Assembly: GCA_041740995.1 (NCBI GenBank) | Contig: JBGSKY010000230.1 | Location: forward strand, 1 to 7,322 | Origin: JBGSKY01 sp041740995 | GTDB lineage: Bacteria > Planctomycetota > Planctomycetia > Pirellulales > Pirellulaceae | Direction: 5' to 3' | Length of the DNA stretch: 7,322 bases | In this document: in pieces, positions 1 through 7,195 of the stretch | Numbering within the stretch: the stretch's first letter is position 1 | How the letters are laid out: the number at the start of each line of letters is the position of its first letter | Notes under the pieces: model-generated | Database searches by the model: none | Told to the model about the DNA's origin: nothing | The model's input: only the letters and a program-made list of their open reading frames with translations | Made by a program: the position numbers and the translations under genes

Positions 1-231
1 TTCGCCCCCGGCAAGGTGGACGATTAAGTCCGGTGGGGCGGAAAAATCGGCCAACGTATCGAGATTGTCATACGTAACGTCGCCGTTAACCCATCGGTCG
101 ATCGCCGGCAGGTCTGCGTCGCCCGACCACGCGCCATGGCCGAGCCCGATCACGTGCGCACCACGTCGCTTTGCCGCTGCCGCAACGTGCCTTCCAATGG
201 CACCTCGTGCTCCAGTTATCAGTACAATCAT
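1..231 (-). CDS. NAD-dependent epimerase/dehydratase, N-terminal part (cut by window edge)
   Basis: Reading the minus strand from the ATG at 231 gives 77 uninterrupted codons to the window edge. The protein opens MIVLITGARGAIG, a beta strand followed by the TGxxGxxG loop that binds NAD(P) in extended short-chain dehydrogenases. The segment DLIVHLAGG near residues 68-76 matches the conserved strand-4 'hxxA' region of sugar epimerases and dehydratases. Such enzymes act in the cytoplasm on nucleotide sugars (epimerisation, dehydration or reduction). The catalytic YxxxK motif would lie beyond the window, so the reaction and substrate are not readable. The start follows the upstream glycosyltransferase stop by 61 bases, with a purine-rich GAGAGA tract about 12 bases before the ATG. 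It is clearly GC-richer (64% over 1-180) than the middle of the cluster. It could equally be a reductase of the same superfamily. Confidence 0.85.
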   Translation of the reverse strand, partial: MIVLITGARGAIGRHVAAAAKRRGAHVIGLGHGAWSGDADLPAIDRWVNGDVTYDNLDTLADFSAPPDLIVHLAGGE

Positions 232-292
232 AGGCCGTTAGGTCTCTCTATGTCGTAGTAACACGACCCGCTCCGTATCACCGTTTCGCGTG

Positions 293-1213
293 CTATCTGA
301 AATTCTTCAAACTCCGTTTCGCCACATCTACGATCTGCCCTAAACGACCGCCATTCTGCTTCCAGATTGCAAGTTTTATGGCATCGAAGTCTTGCTGCGA
401 CGTTTCCGTCGTCGGGAACGACCACCGGTCGAATTCCGGTGTCCACACAGAATCTGCCGGCGCACCAAATGCCCGAAACCAACCTCGACCATGGGAACCC
501 GAACCGTCGAAACCACAGTTGCGAACCAGAGACCGGGGCGGAAATACGCCTACACCATTTGCTGTGAAAACGCTGAGATAAAATCTGATGCCCCAGGAGT
601 CGCGACTTCCCGAAAGTTGGTCTTCCAGCATCGATGCATAATCGTATATGCCACCGAGATTGAAGGACTTTCGGCTTTGCGGGGAGTCCAGTACGCGCCT
701 CGCTGAAGTTGCCGCTTCGTCGAAGTTCAACCAAGCCCGCCGCCAGGTCGCCCAGCCCCAAGTGGTCGTTAGCGGAAGCACCACTGCAGAGTTGCGGTCC
801 TTGAATTCGGGAACGTCGAAAACATGCCCGGAGACCTGCATGACATCAGGTTCATCTGCATAGTAACAGAGCGCTTGATCCATATAGTTCAGAAACCCTG
901 GAGCCAAATCGAGATCGTCTTCGATGACGATTACTCGACCATGTTCGCGCGTTACCAAGTCGACGCCGTCAATGATTGACCGAGCTAGACCTTTATTTAC
1001 TGACGCCTCATGATAGATCGCTTTGCCCGAAAGCATCTCTCGCACGACGCGCCGCGACATCGCTACCCTGTGAATTTGAGCCTCGGTTTTAGCGCCATCG
1101 CAAAACACATGCACAGGCCTACCTTGAAATCCCCTACAAGCCATAAGGTAGGCTAGCGTCCGACGGAGATGGTCTGGCCGGTCAAAAACAAAAATCGCAA
1201 CTGGAGCCTTCAT
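293..1213 (-). CDS. GT-A fold glycosyltransferase, GNT-I-like / family 2 type
   Basis: A 306-residue cytoplasmic protein with no signal peptide or membrane segment. It opens with PVAIFVFDRPDHLRRTL, the first nucleotide-binding strand of a GT-A domain in the style of bacterial proteins related to eukaryotic GNT-I. NKGLARSI (73-80) precedes VIVIEDDL (about 94-101), where the acidic EDD is the likely metal and sugar-nucleotide site (DxD equivalent). The stretch TTTWGWATWRRAW (about 149-161) is the aromatic, conserved segment typical of this group. Length is usual for the family. It most likely adds one sugar to the lipid-linked repeat unit; donor and acceptor are unknown. It sits 98 bases after the polymerase-like gene and 61 bases before the epimerase gene, all in one direction. 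The ribosome site before the ATG is weak (AAGG about 11 bases upstream). Confidence 0.9.
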   Translation of the reverse strand: MKAPVAIFVFDRPDHLRRTLAYLMACRGFQGRPVHVFCDGAKTEAQIHRVAMSRRVVREMLSGKAIYHEASVNKGLARSIIDGVDLVTREHGRVIVIEDDLDLAPGFLNYMDQALCYYADEPDVMQVSGHVFDVPEFKDRNSAVVLPLTTTWGWATWRRAWLNFDEAATSARRVLDSPQSRKSFNLGGIYDYASMLEDQLSGSRDSWGIRFYLSVFTANGVGVFPPRSLVRNCGFDGSGSHGRGWFRAFGAPADSVWTPEFDRWSFPTTETSQQDFDAIKLAIWKQNGGRLGQIVDVAKRSLKNFR

Positions 1214-1311
1214 TGAAGATAAGCCTTGAAGTCTTGCTTCGCGAGTGCCGATTTAATTGCTGCCCCCACCGTTATCGTTTGGAGAAAGCTTTGGACAAAA
1301 GAGTGCAAAAC

Positions 1312-2574
1312 TTAATAGCCGCGTGAGGAACGGAGCTTTTTCGGCTTCAAGTTCTTGAGGGCATGACGAGGCGGCCCGATCATTAGACCTATCGCTAACC
1401 AAACAACCGGATCGAAGAACATCAATTTACTAGTAGCAAATGCTATCAACAAAATTCCAAGCGCCGGACTCCCACTTCTCAACACACCCAACGCGATTGC
1501 AAGACAAATCAAAGTTGTCGGAACAATTCCAAGATAATACATCATGTTCGGCAGGGTGCCCAAGTCTTGAGGCGAAACGCAGTTTTGGCAAAACCTTTGC
1601 GGCAAAGCATGACCCAAAAGCATATCGGAACCGAAAGCCGCGAACCACGCTTCCGCTGCCTCAAATTTGTACACTGACGATCCGCTGTCCCCGGCTAAAG
1701 AGAATCTGCGGTCAAAGTACTGTCCAATATCTGAAGCCGCAAACGACGACGTTAACAGTGGCAAAACAAACGCTATAGCAAGACCGGCAACGCAAAGAAT
1801 AACAATTCGGAAAAGCGCCGGCGTTTGACGTCCTCGTCCTCCGACGAACTCGACCACCGCAGCAGCAAAGAAAAATGCGGCACCAACGACTGCCCATGCT
1901 GACAAGGTCACAAGGGTAGATAATACGATCACAAGATTAAATGTATCAAAAATGCGTCGTCGCAGGGATGAACGCATCATAACAAACGCATACCCATAGG
2001 TTGCATAATTGCCAGGCTCGATTTGGAAGCCCGTCAGCCTCGCAAAGCTCCACATCTCGCCCGCACGTGACGCGCTGTAAGGGAATACGTATGAATGCAA
2101 ATCTATGAACTGCCGACTGACCGCAAATATGGCGAACGCCAGCAATAGGCCAGCCAAATGAAAGACAAGGTAGCTCTTTAATTGCCAATCCAATAGATCT
2201 ACCGTATGCTGACGAATACCCTTCGCTACAATCAACCCGCAAGCCATGAACGCGGCGCCCATAATTGCATAAAAGCTCATCTCAAAAGCATTCATAAGCA
2301 AAAAATAAGCGACGAGCGAGAATATGATCGCAATGTGTCCAAACGAAATTCTCAATCCGGCACGGATCGAGAAAACAATACAAAAGATTAGAGCGGCCGC
2401 AGTTCGGATGGCGTAGGGAATTCCACTGTTTGCGACGTCCTGAGCGTTCTCGGTCTGAGTAGCCCAAACTACGACAAGAACCGGCAAAAATAGCCTGTCC
2501 ACCAAATTGAATTTGTGAGTTTGCGCCGGACGAGCGAAAGGGCTCGATATTTGTGCTTTTTCGGCCATTCGCAT
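1312..2574 (-). CDS. Multi-pass membrane protein, candidate Wzy/O-antigen ligase-like polymerase
   Basis: A 420-residue, strongly hydrophobic protein with roughly ten membrane stretches (around 27-40, 56-72, 78-95, 100-118, 134-152, 185-200, 210-243, 255-275, 342-366 and 370-398). Between them lies a large polar loop at about 276-341. The segment RLTGFQIEPGNYA (179-191) and the arginine and glycine-rich start of the big loop (RRFSLAGDSGSS, 289-300) fit the pattern of O-antigen polymerases and ligases, whose periplasmic loops carry functional arginines. Wzy families share little sequence, so this rests on topology, those short motifs and the neighbours (flippase and glycosyltransferases). It would polymerise flipped repeat units at the periplasmic face. 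The ATG at 2574 overlaps the stop of the preceding glycosyltransferase by one base (TAATG), implying translational coupling. A second ATG two codons later is possible. A WaaL-type ligase is the main alternative. Confidence 0.75.
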   Translation of the reverse strand: MRMAEKAQISSPFARPAQTHKFNLVDRLFLPVLVVVWATQTENAQDVANSGIPYAIRTAAALIFCIVFSIRAGLRISFGHIAIIFSLVAYFLLMNAFEMSFYAIMGAAFMACGLIVAKGIRQHTVDLLDWQLKSYLVFHLAGLLLAFAIFAVSRQFIDLHSYVFPYSASRAGEMWSFARLTGFQIEPGNYATYGYAFVMMRSSLRRRIFDTFNLVIVLSTLVTLSAWAVVGAAFFFAAAVVEFVGGRGRQTPALFRIVILCVAGLAIAFVLPLLTSSFAASDIGQYFDRRFSLAGDSGSSVYKFEAAEAWFAAFGSDMLLGHALPQRFCQNCVSPQDLGTLPNMMYYLGIVPTTLICLAIALGVLRSGSPALGILLIAFATSKLMFFDPVVWLAIGLMIGPPRHALKNLKPKKLRSSRGY

Positions 2575-3878
2575 TAAACCGAGAGAGATCCAAGGGTCTC
2601 AATCAAGAGTGAATAATTTGTACTGTCATGAAATCGTTCGCGGTACACTGCCTTGGGTTTGCTTATGGCAATGTTTCCATTTGGTTTCATTTCCTTGAGT
2701 ACTCGGCCAGCCAGTACAGACGGTTCCAAAGCTTCGGAGGCCTCGATTAGTAGCCCGCTACGTCCCGTTATGACTGCCTCGGAAGTTGCGTCAACGTCTG
2801 TCGCCAAAACGGGGATACCGAAAGACAGAGCCTCCATAATCGAGACCGGAACCCCTTCCTGCGAACTCAAATTCACAAACAGATCGACTGGAGTGCCTTT
2901 GTAGAAGTCGTAAACGTCTTGGTTGGAGACCCAGCCGTGGATGTTTACGGATAGCTCGACACCTGCTGACTGGAGTTCTGCTTCTACGCCAGACCTATCC
3001 CCTTCACCAAAATGGTGCCACGTTACCGGTCTCGTTCTCGATATTTCCCGGACGAGCGCAGCAATCAATTCCACGCGTTTTCTAGGAATGATGTACGAGC
3101 AGCTTACGAAGATCAGTCGGCCACTACCATCCTTCTTTTGTTCAACTCCATTATCGGGAACTCCCAAACGAAGCGTTGCAGAGTTGGCCGCGTTCAAGAT
3201 CCAGGGCCAATTGCTTTCGAAGTACTTCTTACCTTCTTCGGATATGAATGCATTGAATGAGCAGGCCGCGACTTCATTCCTCCATGGAAAATACTTCGCA
3301 TTTCGATAGAAGAAACCTCCGTTTTCAAGACCGTGTAGATAAAGATCAACGCGATGGTATCGAACTAGGGTCGGCACATTTGCCTTTGCAAGGGTTGGGA
3401 GCGCCAAGGCAGGCGTGTGCCCCCAATAGCTGTAGCCGATGTAGTTTTTCGGAGCGGCCACCGCTTCCAGCACCGCGGGATGGGCCTCTAAAGCCGAGCG
3501 ATAGCTCGCCCAATTGAAAATGCGATAAAAAACCGCAGGATGGAACCGGTGTTCTTTGATCACAGCTCGGCACCATGCAGGCAGTATAATGCGCCATGTC
3601 GCTGGCTTCGAATATTGTTTGAAGAAATACCGAAACTTTGAAACCGTAGTGGACCACAGAGGCGCACAAACCTTCACGTTTGGTGGCATGCGGCGATGTT
3701 CGCCGATACCATTCATCGGAACTATCAACACTTGCTTGAATGCGCTGCTCAAATACGGGATTTCAGATTCGAGAAACGCTTCCCCCTTTCCGAAAGGGAA
3801 GCTTATGGTAAACAGAATCAGTGATCGATCACGGCCAGATTTTTGAAGGTCATTTTCGCACAGTAGGGTTTCAGGCAT
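2574..3878 (-). CDS. Glycosyltransferase family 4 (GT-B fold)
   Basis: A 434-residue cytoplasmic or membrane-associated glycosyltransferase. The N-terminal domain starts LILFTISFPFGKGEAFLESEI (20-40), a form common in exopolysaccharide GT4 enzymes with a glycine-rich loop. The C-terminal domain shows RLGV (237-240), the basic donor-binding segment IIPRKRVELI (263-272), FGEG (290-293), IHGWVSN (313-319), and the donor-site signature around 340-362. In that signature E341 and E349 form the E-x7-E pair, followed by FGIPVLATDV. All the family's expected elements are present, so it looks intact and of slightly long but usual size. It would transfer a sugar with retention of configuration onto the lipid-linked intermediate; which sugar is unknown. 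The ATG at 3878 has a good site, GAGAAG about 8 bases upstream. It follows the flippase by 74 bases and overlaps the next gene by one base. Confidence 0.93.
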   Translation of the reverse strand: MPETLLCENDLQKSGRDRSLILFTISFPFGKGEAFLESEIPYLSSAFKQVLIVPMNGIGEHRRMPPNVKVCAPLWSTTVSKFRYFFKQYSKPATWRIILPAWCRAVIKEHRFHPAVFYRIFNWASYRSALEAHPAVLEAVAAPKNYIGYSYWGHTPALALPTLAKANVPTLVRYHRVDLYLHGLENGGFFYRNAKYFPWRNEVAACSFNAFISEEGKKYFESNWPWILNAANSATLRLGVPDNGVEQKKDGSGRLIFVSCSYIIPRKRVELIAALVREISRTRPVTWHHFGEGDRSGVEAELQSAGVELSVNIHGWVSNQDVYDFYKGTPVDLFVNLSSQEGVPVSIMEALSFGIPVLATDVDATSEAVITGRSGLLIEASEALEPSVLAGRVLKEMKPNGNIAISKPKAVYRERFHDSTNYSLLIETLGSLSV

Positions 3879-3952
3879 TTTTTTGACTTCTCAGTCTACG
3901 GAATGGTTACGAACACCGACCAAGCTCGAAATCATCAGATAACCGTAGTCCG

Positions 3953-5326
3953 TCACCCAACTGGATTGGAGTTGGCATACATTGCTAGATTGATTGCCGA
4001 TACAAAGCACAGCACTCCAATGCTGGTCATGAAGTGACGTCTGAAGGGTAACCCAGAAGCGACGCAGTTCGCTGTTGACGATGCGAGAGCAGCGGAAGTA
4101 GTTGCAACAACTGCAGCCCCAACAACGCTGTCCTCTGCTCCAATGAGGTGCAATACACTAGCAAGCAGCGGGAGAACAATTAATGCGCCTGCATTACAAA
4201 GAGCATTCCACTTAAACAACGATGTCGCTGGGCCAAGATAATACAATGGAAAAACTGAGATAGCACACCAGGTTGGAATCGACAGCAGAAAGAAGATACG
4301 ATTGAAATCGCTTTCTTTGTGCCCGATCAATATTGCGGCAACCAGATCAGGCATCAAAAGCAATATAGGTGATAGCAAAAGACTTCCGAATGCGCATCTC
4401 TTGTGCCACTGCCAGATGAACTCTTTAGCGTCTAATGATGATCTCTCAGCCAGGTGAGTAATCGCCGGTACTAGTGGATACAACATTTGGAACACCACGG
4501 ATCTTCCTTGGCCAAGCACACGTTGCGCGACCTCATAGGCTCCCAAAAGCAACAGTCCACCAACATTGCCGAGCGCGATCCGCACGGCCGGCTCAAAGAG
4601 CGCCTGGCTCCAACTGACCGACTGGAGACGCGCCCCATAGCTAAAAATTTCTTTTAGCTTTTTGGTTGCTTGGCGCAAATCGGGAACTGAGAAAAGCGGC
4701 AGATGTCGCGCCAGAAAGTATACAGCGCAAAATGTGGTCACGACGGCCATCGCAATCTGACCGGCAGCTAAGCCAACGATCCCGAGGCTCTCGACCAGCA
4801 GAACAGACACCACCAAATAGCTCAAAGTGCCGAGGATGACCGCACTTGATCGAAGAAACGATTTCTGAAGCCCGTCCAAGGCTGTCGAAAGATTTAAACT
4901 AAGCGACTGCACAATCGTAGAAAACATAACTATCGGCAATATACTCAAGACTGCATCAGTTTGATCGCTTGGAATAAAAAGGCTCGCTGCGTAGGGACTT
5001 ACAAGTGCTAAGACCACCGCCGACACGCCCATTAGGCTTGAAGATGCAAGCATGTTCAACTGAATGTATGCCGCAGTATCCGACTGCTTTCCGCCCGACG
5101 CGACCGACCGCGCAACTAAGTAGGACGACGACAATCCCGCAAAATCGGCCAATCGCAATGGGGCGCAAATCGCTGTTACGAGAGCCCATAGCCCAAGTGC
5201 TTCCAAGCCATTGGATCCAATTAAAATACGTATAATAACAAGCTGAGAGGTCGCAGTTACAAAAGCCTGCCCTAACCCGAAAAGCATCCCACGTCTGAGA
5301 CTGAAGGATGCTGTGTTTTGGGTCAT
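3953..5326 (-). CDS. wzx: Wzx-type polysaccharide repeat-unit flippase (MOP superfamily)
   Basis: A 457-residue inner-membrane protein with about 12-14 hydrophobic segments spread evenly along its length. It lacks large soluble domains, which is the architecture of Wzx/RfbX flippases. The N-terminus FSLRRGMLFGLGQAF, then a segment ending ALGLWALVTAICAPLRLAD, then GLSSSYLVARSVA, corresponds to the first two helices and the cytoplasmic link typical of MOP exporters. It should move undecaprenyl-linked repeat units from the cytoplasmic to the periplasmic face. Its place between glycosyltransferase and methyltransferase genes supports this. The frame stays open upstream to a TTG at 5356, but I prefer the ATG at 5326, which places MTQNT directly before the basic amphipathic start. 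Neither start has a strong Shine-Dalgarno site. A transporter of another MOP subgroup is possible but less likely given the context. Confidence 0.85.
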   Translation of the reverse strand: MTQNTASFSLRRGMLFGLGQAFVTATSQLVIIRILIGSNGLEALGLWALVTAICAPLRLADFAGLSSSYLVARSVASGGKQSDTAAYIQLNMLASSSLMGVSAVVLALVSPYAASLFIPSDQTDAVLSILPIVMFSTIVQSLSLNLSTALDGLQKSFLRSSAVILGTLSYLVVSVLLVESLGIVGLAAGQIAMAVVTTFCAVYFLARHLPLFSVPDLRQATKKLKEIFSYGARLQSVSWSQALFEPAVRIALGNVGGLLLLGAYEVAQRVLGQGRSVVFQMLYPLVPAITHLAERSSLDAKEFIWQWHKRCAFGSLLLSPILLLMPDLVAAILIGHKESDFNRIFFLLSIPTWCAISVFPLYYLGPATSLFKWNALCNAGALIVLPLLASVLHLIGAEDSVVGAAVVATTSAALASSTANCVASGLPFRRHFMTSIGVLCFVSAINLAMYANSNPVG

Positions 5327-5473
5327 TGTGCTACTTATCAAAAATTCTACATTCAATTTCGATCGGCTCGACGCCCATGCTTCGTTAGTTCACCTGGGCG
5401 AAATTCAATTCAAGTAAGTCCGAAAGCGAAACCAAAGCATGCGCCGCGACTCTTAGAACCGAAGTATTAGCCC

Positions 5474-6208
5474 TCATTCAGGCGCAAACAGAGCGACTGT
5501 TGCAGTGAACGGAGCATTCCAAAACGTAAGAATCCCGGGTAGGGACTTCACTAATACAGAGTCGTCTCTGCGAGTTCGTCCTAGGATGCTTCCCTTAAGT
5601 GTCGCGGCTAGGAATTTGGTTTTTTGAATCACGCTCCACCCCTTCAATCGATCTTTCAGCTTTTCACCAACCGCATGTTCTTCACTTACCAATCGATGAT
5701 TAGGAAATTTCTCCCCAATCTCTAACGCATCCGGCCGAAATCCATTGTCGATTGGATCGGGATGGTACGGGTAGTTACGCGGACAGGTAATTAGAAGCTG
5801 AGCGTTTCGGCCTAGTACATTGAGTGCGGCGCAAAACTCCGCGATGTCAGCCACATGTTCCAAGATGTTGCTACACAACACAACGTCCGGACTTAGCGAT
5901 TGAAGCCGAATTTGAAAGGCTGGATCTGTGATGTCGCCGCACAAGTCGACGCCCTTTTCGTGTTTCAAGTCGATGTGAAAAATACGATGACCCTGTATTT
6001 CCAAGGGCTGGAAAACTAACTGCGCAATATGAGGCTGCACGACTGTTCGAAAGTGCGCCGTTGATGATCCGATGTTTAAGATGGTCGCTTTATGCGGCAG
6101 CTGCGAAATACTCGATTGGAGCATTTCGGCGACAACTTCTGCTTCCCGAACCAACATACCTATTAACTCTCTTACTACATTCGAACGTTCAAGCGCAGTG
6201 ACGGACAT
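5474..6208 (-). CDS. Class I SAM-dependent methyltransferase, divergent motif I
   Basis: Counting from the ATG at 6208 the protein has 244 residues. ATILNIGSSTAHF (about 41-53) sits where the SAM-binding glycine loop of Rossmann methyltransferases belongs, but reads GSS instead of the usual GxGxG. FHIDLKHEKGVDLCGDITD (about 77-95) supplies the acidic strand-2 end and the following D, and DVVLCSNILEHVAD (about 108-121) is a good post-motif of the Methyltransf_11/23 type. LLITCPRNYPYHPDPID resembles the strand 5 to loop region of that group. It probably methylates a sugar or a repeat-unit group, but the acceptor is unknown. The frame is open up to a TTG at 6289, directly behind the previous stop; a GTG at 6268 has AGG about 9 bases upstream. 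The true start is therefore uncertain by up to 27 codons. About 117-147 bases separate it from the flippase gene. Confidence 0.78.
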   Translation of the reverse strand: MSVTALERSNVVRELIGMLVREAEVVAEMLQSSISQLPHKATILNIGSSTAHFRTVVQPHIAQLVFQPLEIQGHRIFHIDLKHEKGVDLCGDITDPAFQIRLQSLSPDVVLCSNILEHVADIAEFCAALNVLGRNAQLLITCPRNYPYHPDPIDNGFRPDALEIGEKFPNHRLVSEEHAVGEKLKDRLKGWSVIQKTKFLAATLKGSILGRTRRDDSVLVKSLPGILTFWNAPFTATVALFAPE

Positions 6209-6289
6209 CCCCGATGTTTCGGAAGTTTGCTGCGCGCCGAAGATCAAATAGCCGTTGCTTTGCAACACAACCGAGCACCTGGCGGACAA

Positions 6290-6967
6290 TCACTTAATTG
6301 CTTCAAATGCGATCGCTTTCTCAAACCGTCCAGAATCTTCAACCAGAGCGAAAGCAGGTTGTTCCGAATCGCCGAACTCGGCTTCACGGATTTGTCGAAA
6401 ACCCGCGTTTGATAAGGCCTCTTCCATACTCAACCGGTCCCACATCCAAAGATGGTCTGAGTTTCCTGCCCCAGCAATCAGCTTATCCTTGAACTTCTTT
6501 GGACGCCTCACCATGCCGAGGTAGGCATTCCTCATAAACTCGTGACTTGCCTCTTTATCTCCGTTTTCGATCGCTGAGACATACTCGCGAGCGAGTTCGT
6601 GAAGGTCTGGAACGATCAATCTGAAACGTCCTCCATTTCGAAGGATCCTTAACGTCTCTCGGAGGGCAAGGTAAAAATCATCCAACGCCAGATGCTCAAG
6701 TACGTGGCTCGCATAAACTGCATCGCATGCGCCGCTTCCTATTGGGAGCCCCTTCGTGACGTCGCCGTATCGAATGGACTTTGGAAATACAATCCGCCCT
6801 CGTGTCGCCAGCTCACCTACTATCGGAATCTTCTGAAGTCTGAGTGTTGGAGATGCGTCGAAATTTATCCAGCCATCCGGCGCACTCAAGCCGCAACCGT
6901 ATTGGACAAAAAGACCACCGGTTTCAGCATAGTGGCTATCTGGGGAGCCTTTTGATTGATCTGTCAT
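6290..6967 (-). CDS. Class I SAM-dependent methyltransferase (Methyltransf_11 type)
   Basis: The first gene of the cluster, 225 residues. FVQYGCGLSAPDGWINFDASP (about 20-40) combines the SAM-binding glycine loop (GCG, residues 24-26) with the acidic strand-2 end (D37). This layout is common in methyltransferases of polysaccharide clusters. GDVTKGLP with D69, then ACDAVYASHVLEHL (about 80-93) and GGRFRLIVPDL give the remaining motifs. The later HLWMWDRLSMEEALSNAGF is also typical of this family. It is cytoplasmic and soluble. It likely O- or N-methylates a sugar of the repeat unit or a nucleotide sugar; the acceptor is not readable. I chose the ATG at 6967 because AGGA lies 6 bases upstream; the longer frame starts at a TTG (6994) with no such site. 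Its TGA is directly followed by the frame of the second methyltransferase. Confidence 0.9.
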   Translation of the reverse strand: MTDQSKGSPDSHYAETGGLFVQYGCGLSAPDGWINFDASPTLRLQKIPIVGELATRGRIVFPKSIRYGDVTKGLPIGSGACDAVYASHVLEHLALDDFYLALRETLRILRNGGRFRLIVPDLHELAREYVSAIENGDKEASHEFMRNAYLGMVRRPKKFKDKLIAGAGNSDHLWMWDRLSMEEALSNAGFRQIREAEFGDSEQPAFALVEDSGRFEKAIAFEAIK

Positions 6968-7053
6968 TTGCGATCCTAAATCAGGTGCAATCAATTTGTT
7001 GAAGGAAACCCGGAGAGCGTTTGTTGTCTGTCAGCTGGACCAAACGCGGAAAA

Positions 7054-7065
7054 TCACTTGAGTGA
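7054..7065. promoter_or_regulatory. Small inverted repeat, possible operator
   Basis: TCACT-TG-AGTGA is a perfect 5-base inverted repeat with a 2-base spacer. It lies 87 bases before the preferred start of the first cluster gene, in the stretch where its promoter would be expected. Size and position suit a dimeric regulator, but so short a repeat can arise by chance and no known operator is recognised. Confidence 0.25.
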
Positions 7066-7195
7066 CAAAAGACAAAGAGTGCGCGAACTATGCTCTCCAT
7101 ACGGATCGGCCAAAGTATCTAGTGCGTCGCTCGCGCGCGTTGTCATTTTAGTTTTCGCCACCCTTCCCCCCCTCGCCCGATAACACCGAACCTCA

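Noticed and set aside
367..863. Overlapping plus-strand open frames opposite the GT-A glycosyltransferase
   Set aside because: They are antisense to a gene with clear motifs, have biased arginine- and serine-rich composition, and match no family.
1214..1311. Gap between the polymerase-like gene and the GT-A glycosyltransferase, checked for a terminator or promoter
   Set aside because: Only a short AAAGCTTT palindrome is present; there is no stem with a T-run and no clear promoter.
2653..3846. Several plus-strand open frames of 80-130 codons opposite the family 4 glycosyltransferase
   Set aside because: The minus-strand gene has complete GT4 motifs; these are shadows of it with no domain character.
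3896..3948. Inverted repeat CTACGG / CCGTAG in the gap after the flippase gene
   Set aside because: Only six pairs with a loop of about 41 bases and no T-run after it, so it is not a convincing terminator or attenuator.
7166..7172. Run of seven C bases, considered as a phase-variation tract
   Set aside because: It is short and not inside or directly before a supported gene, so slippage would have no clear effect.
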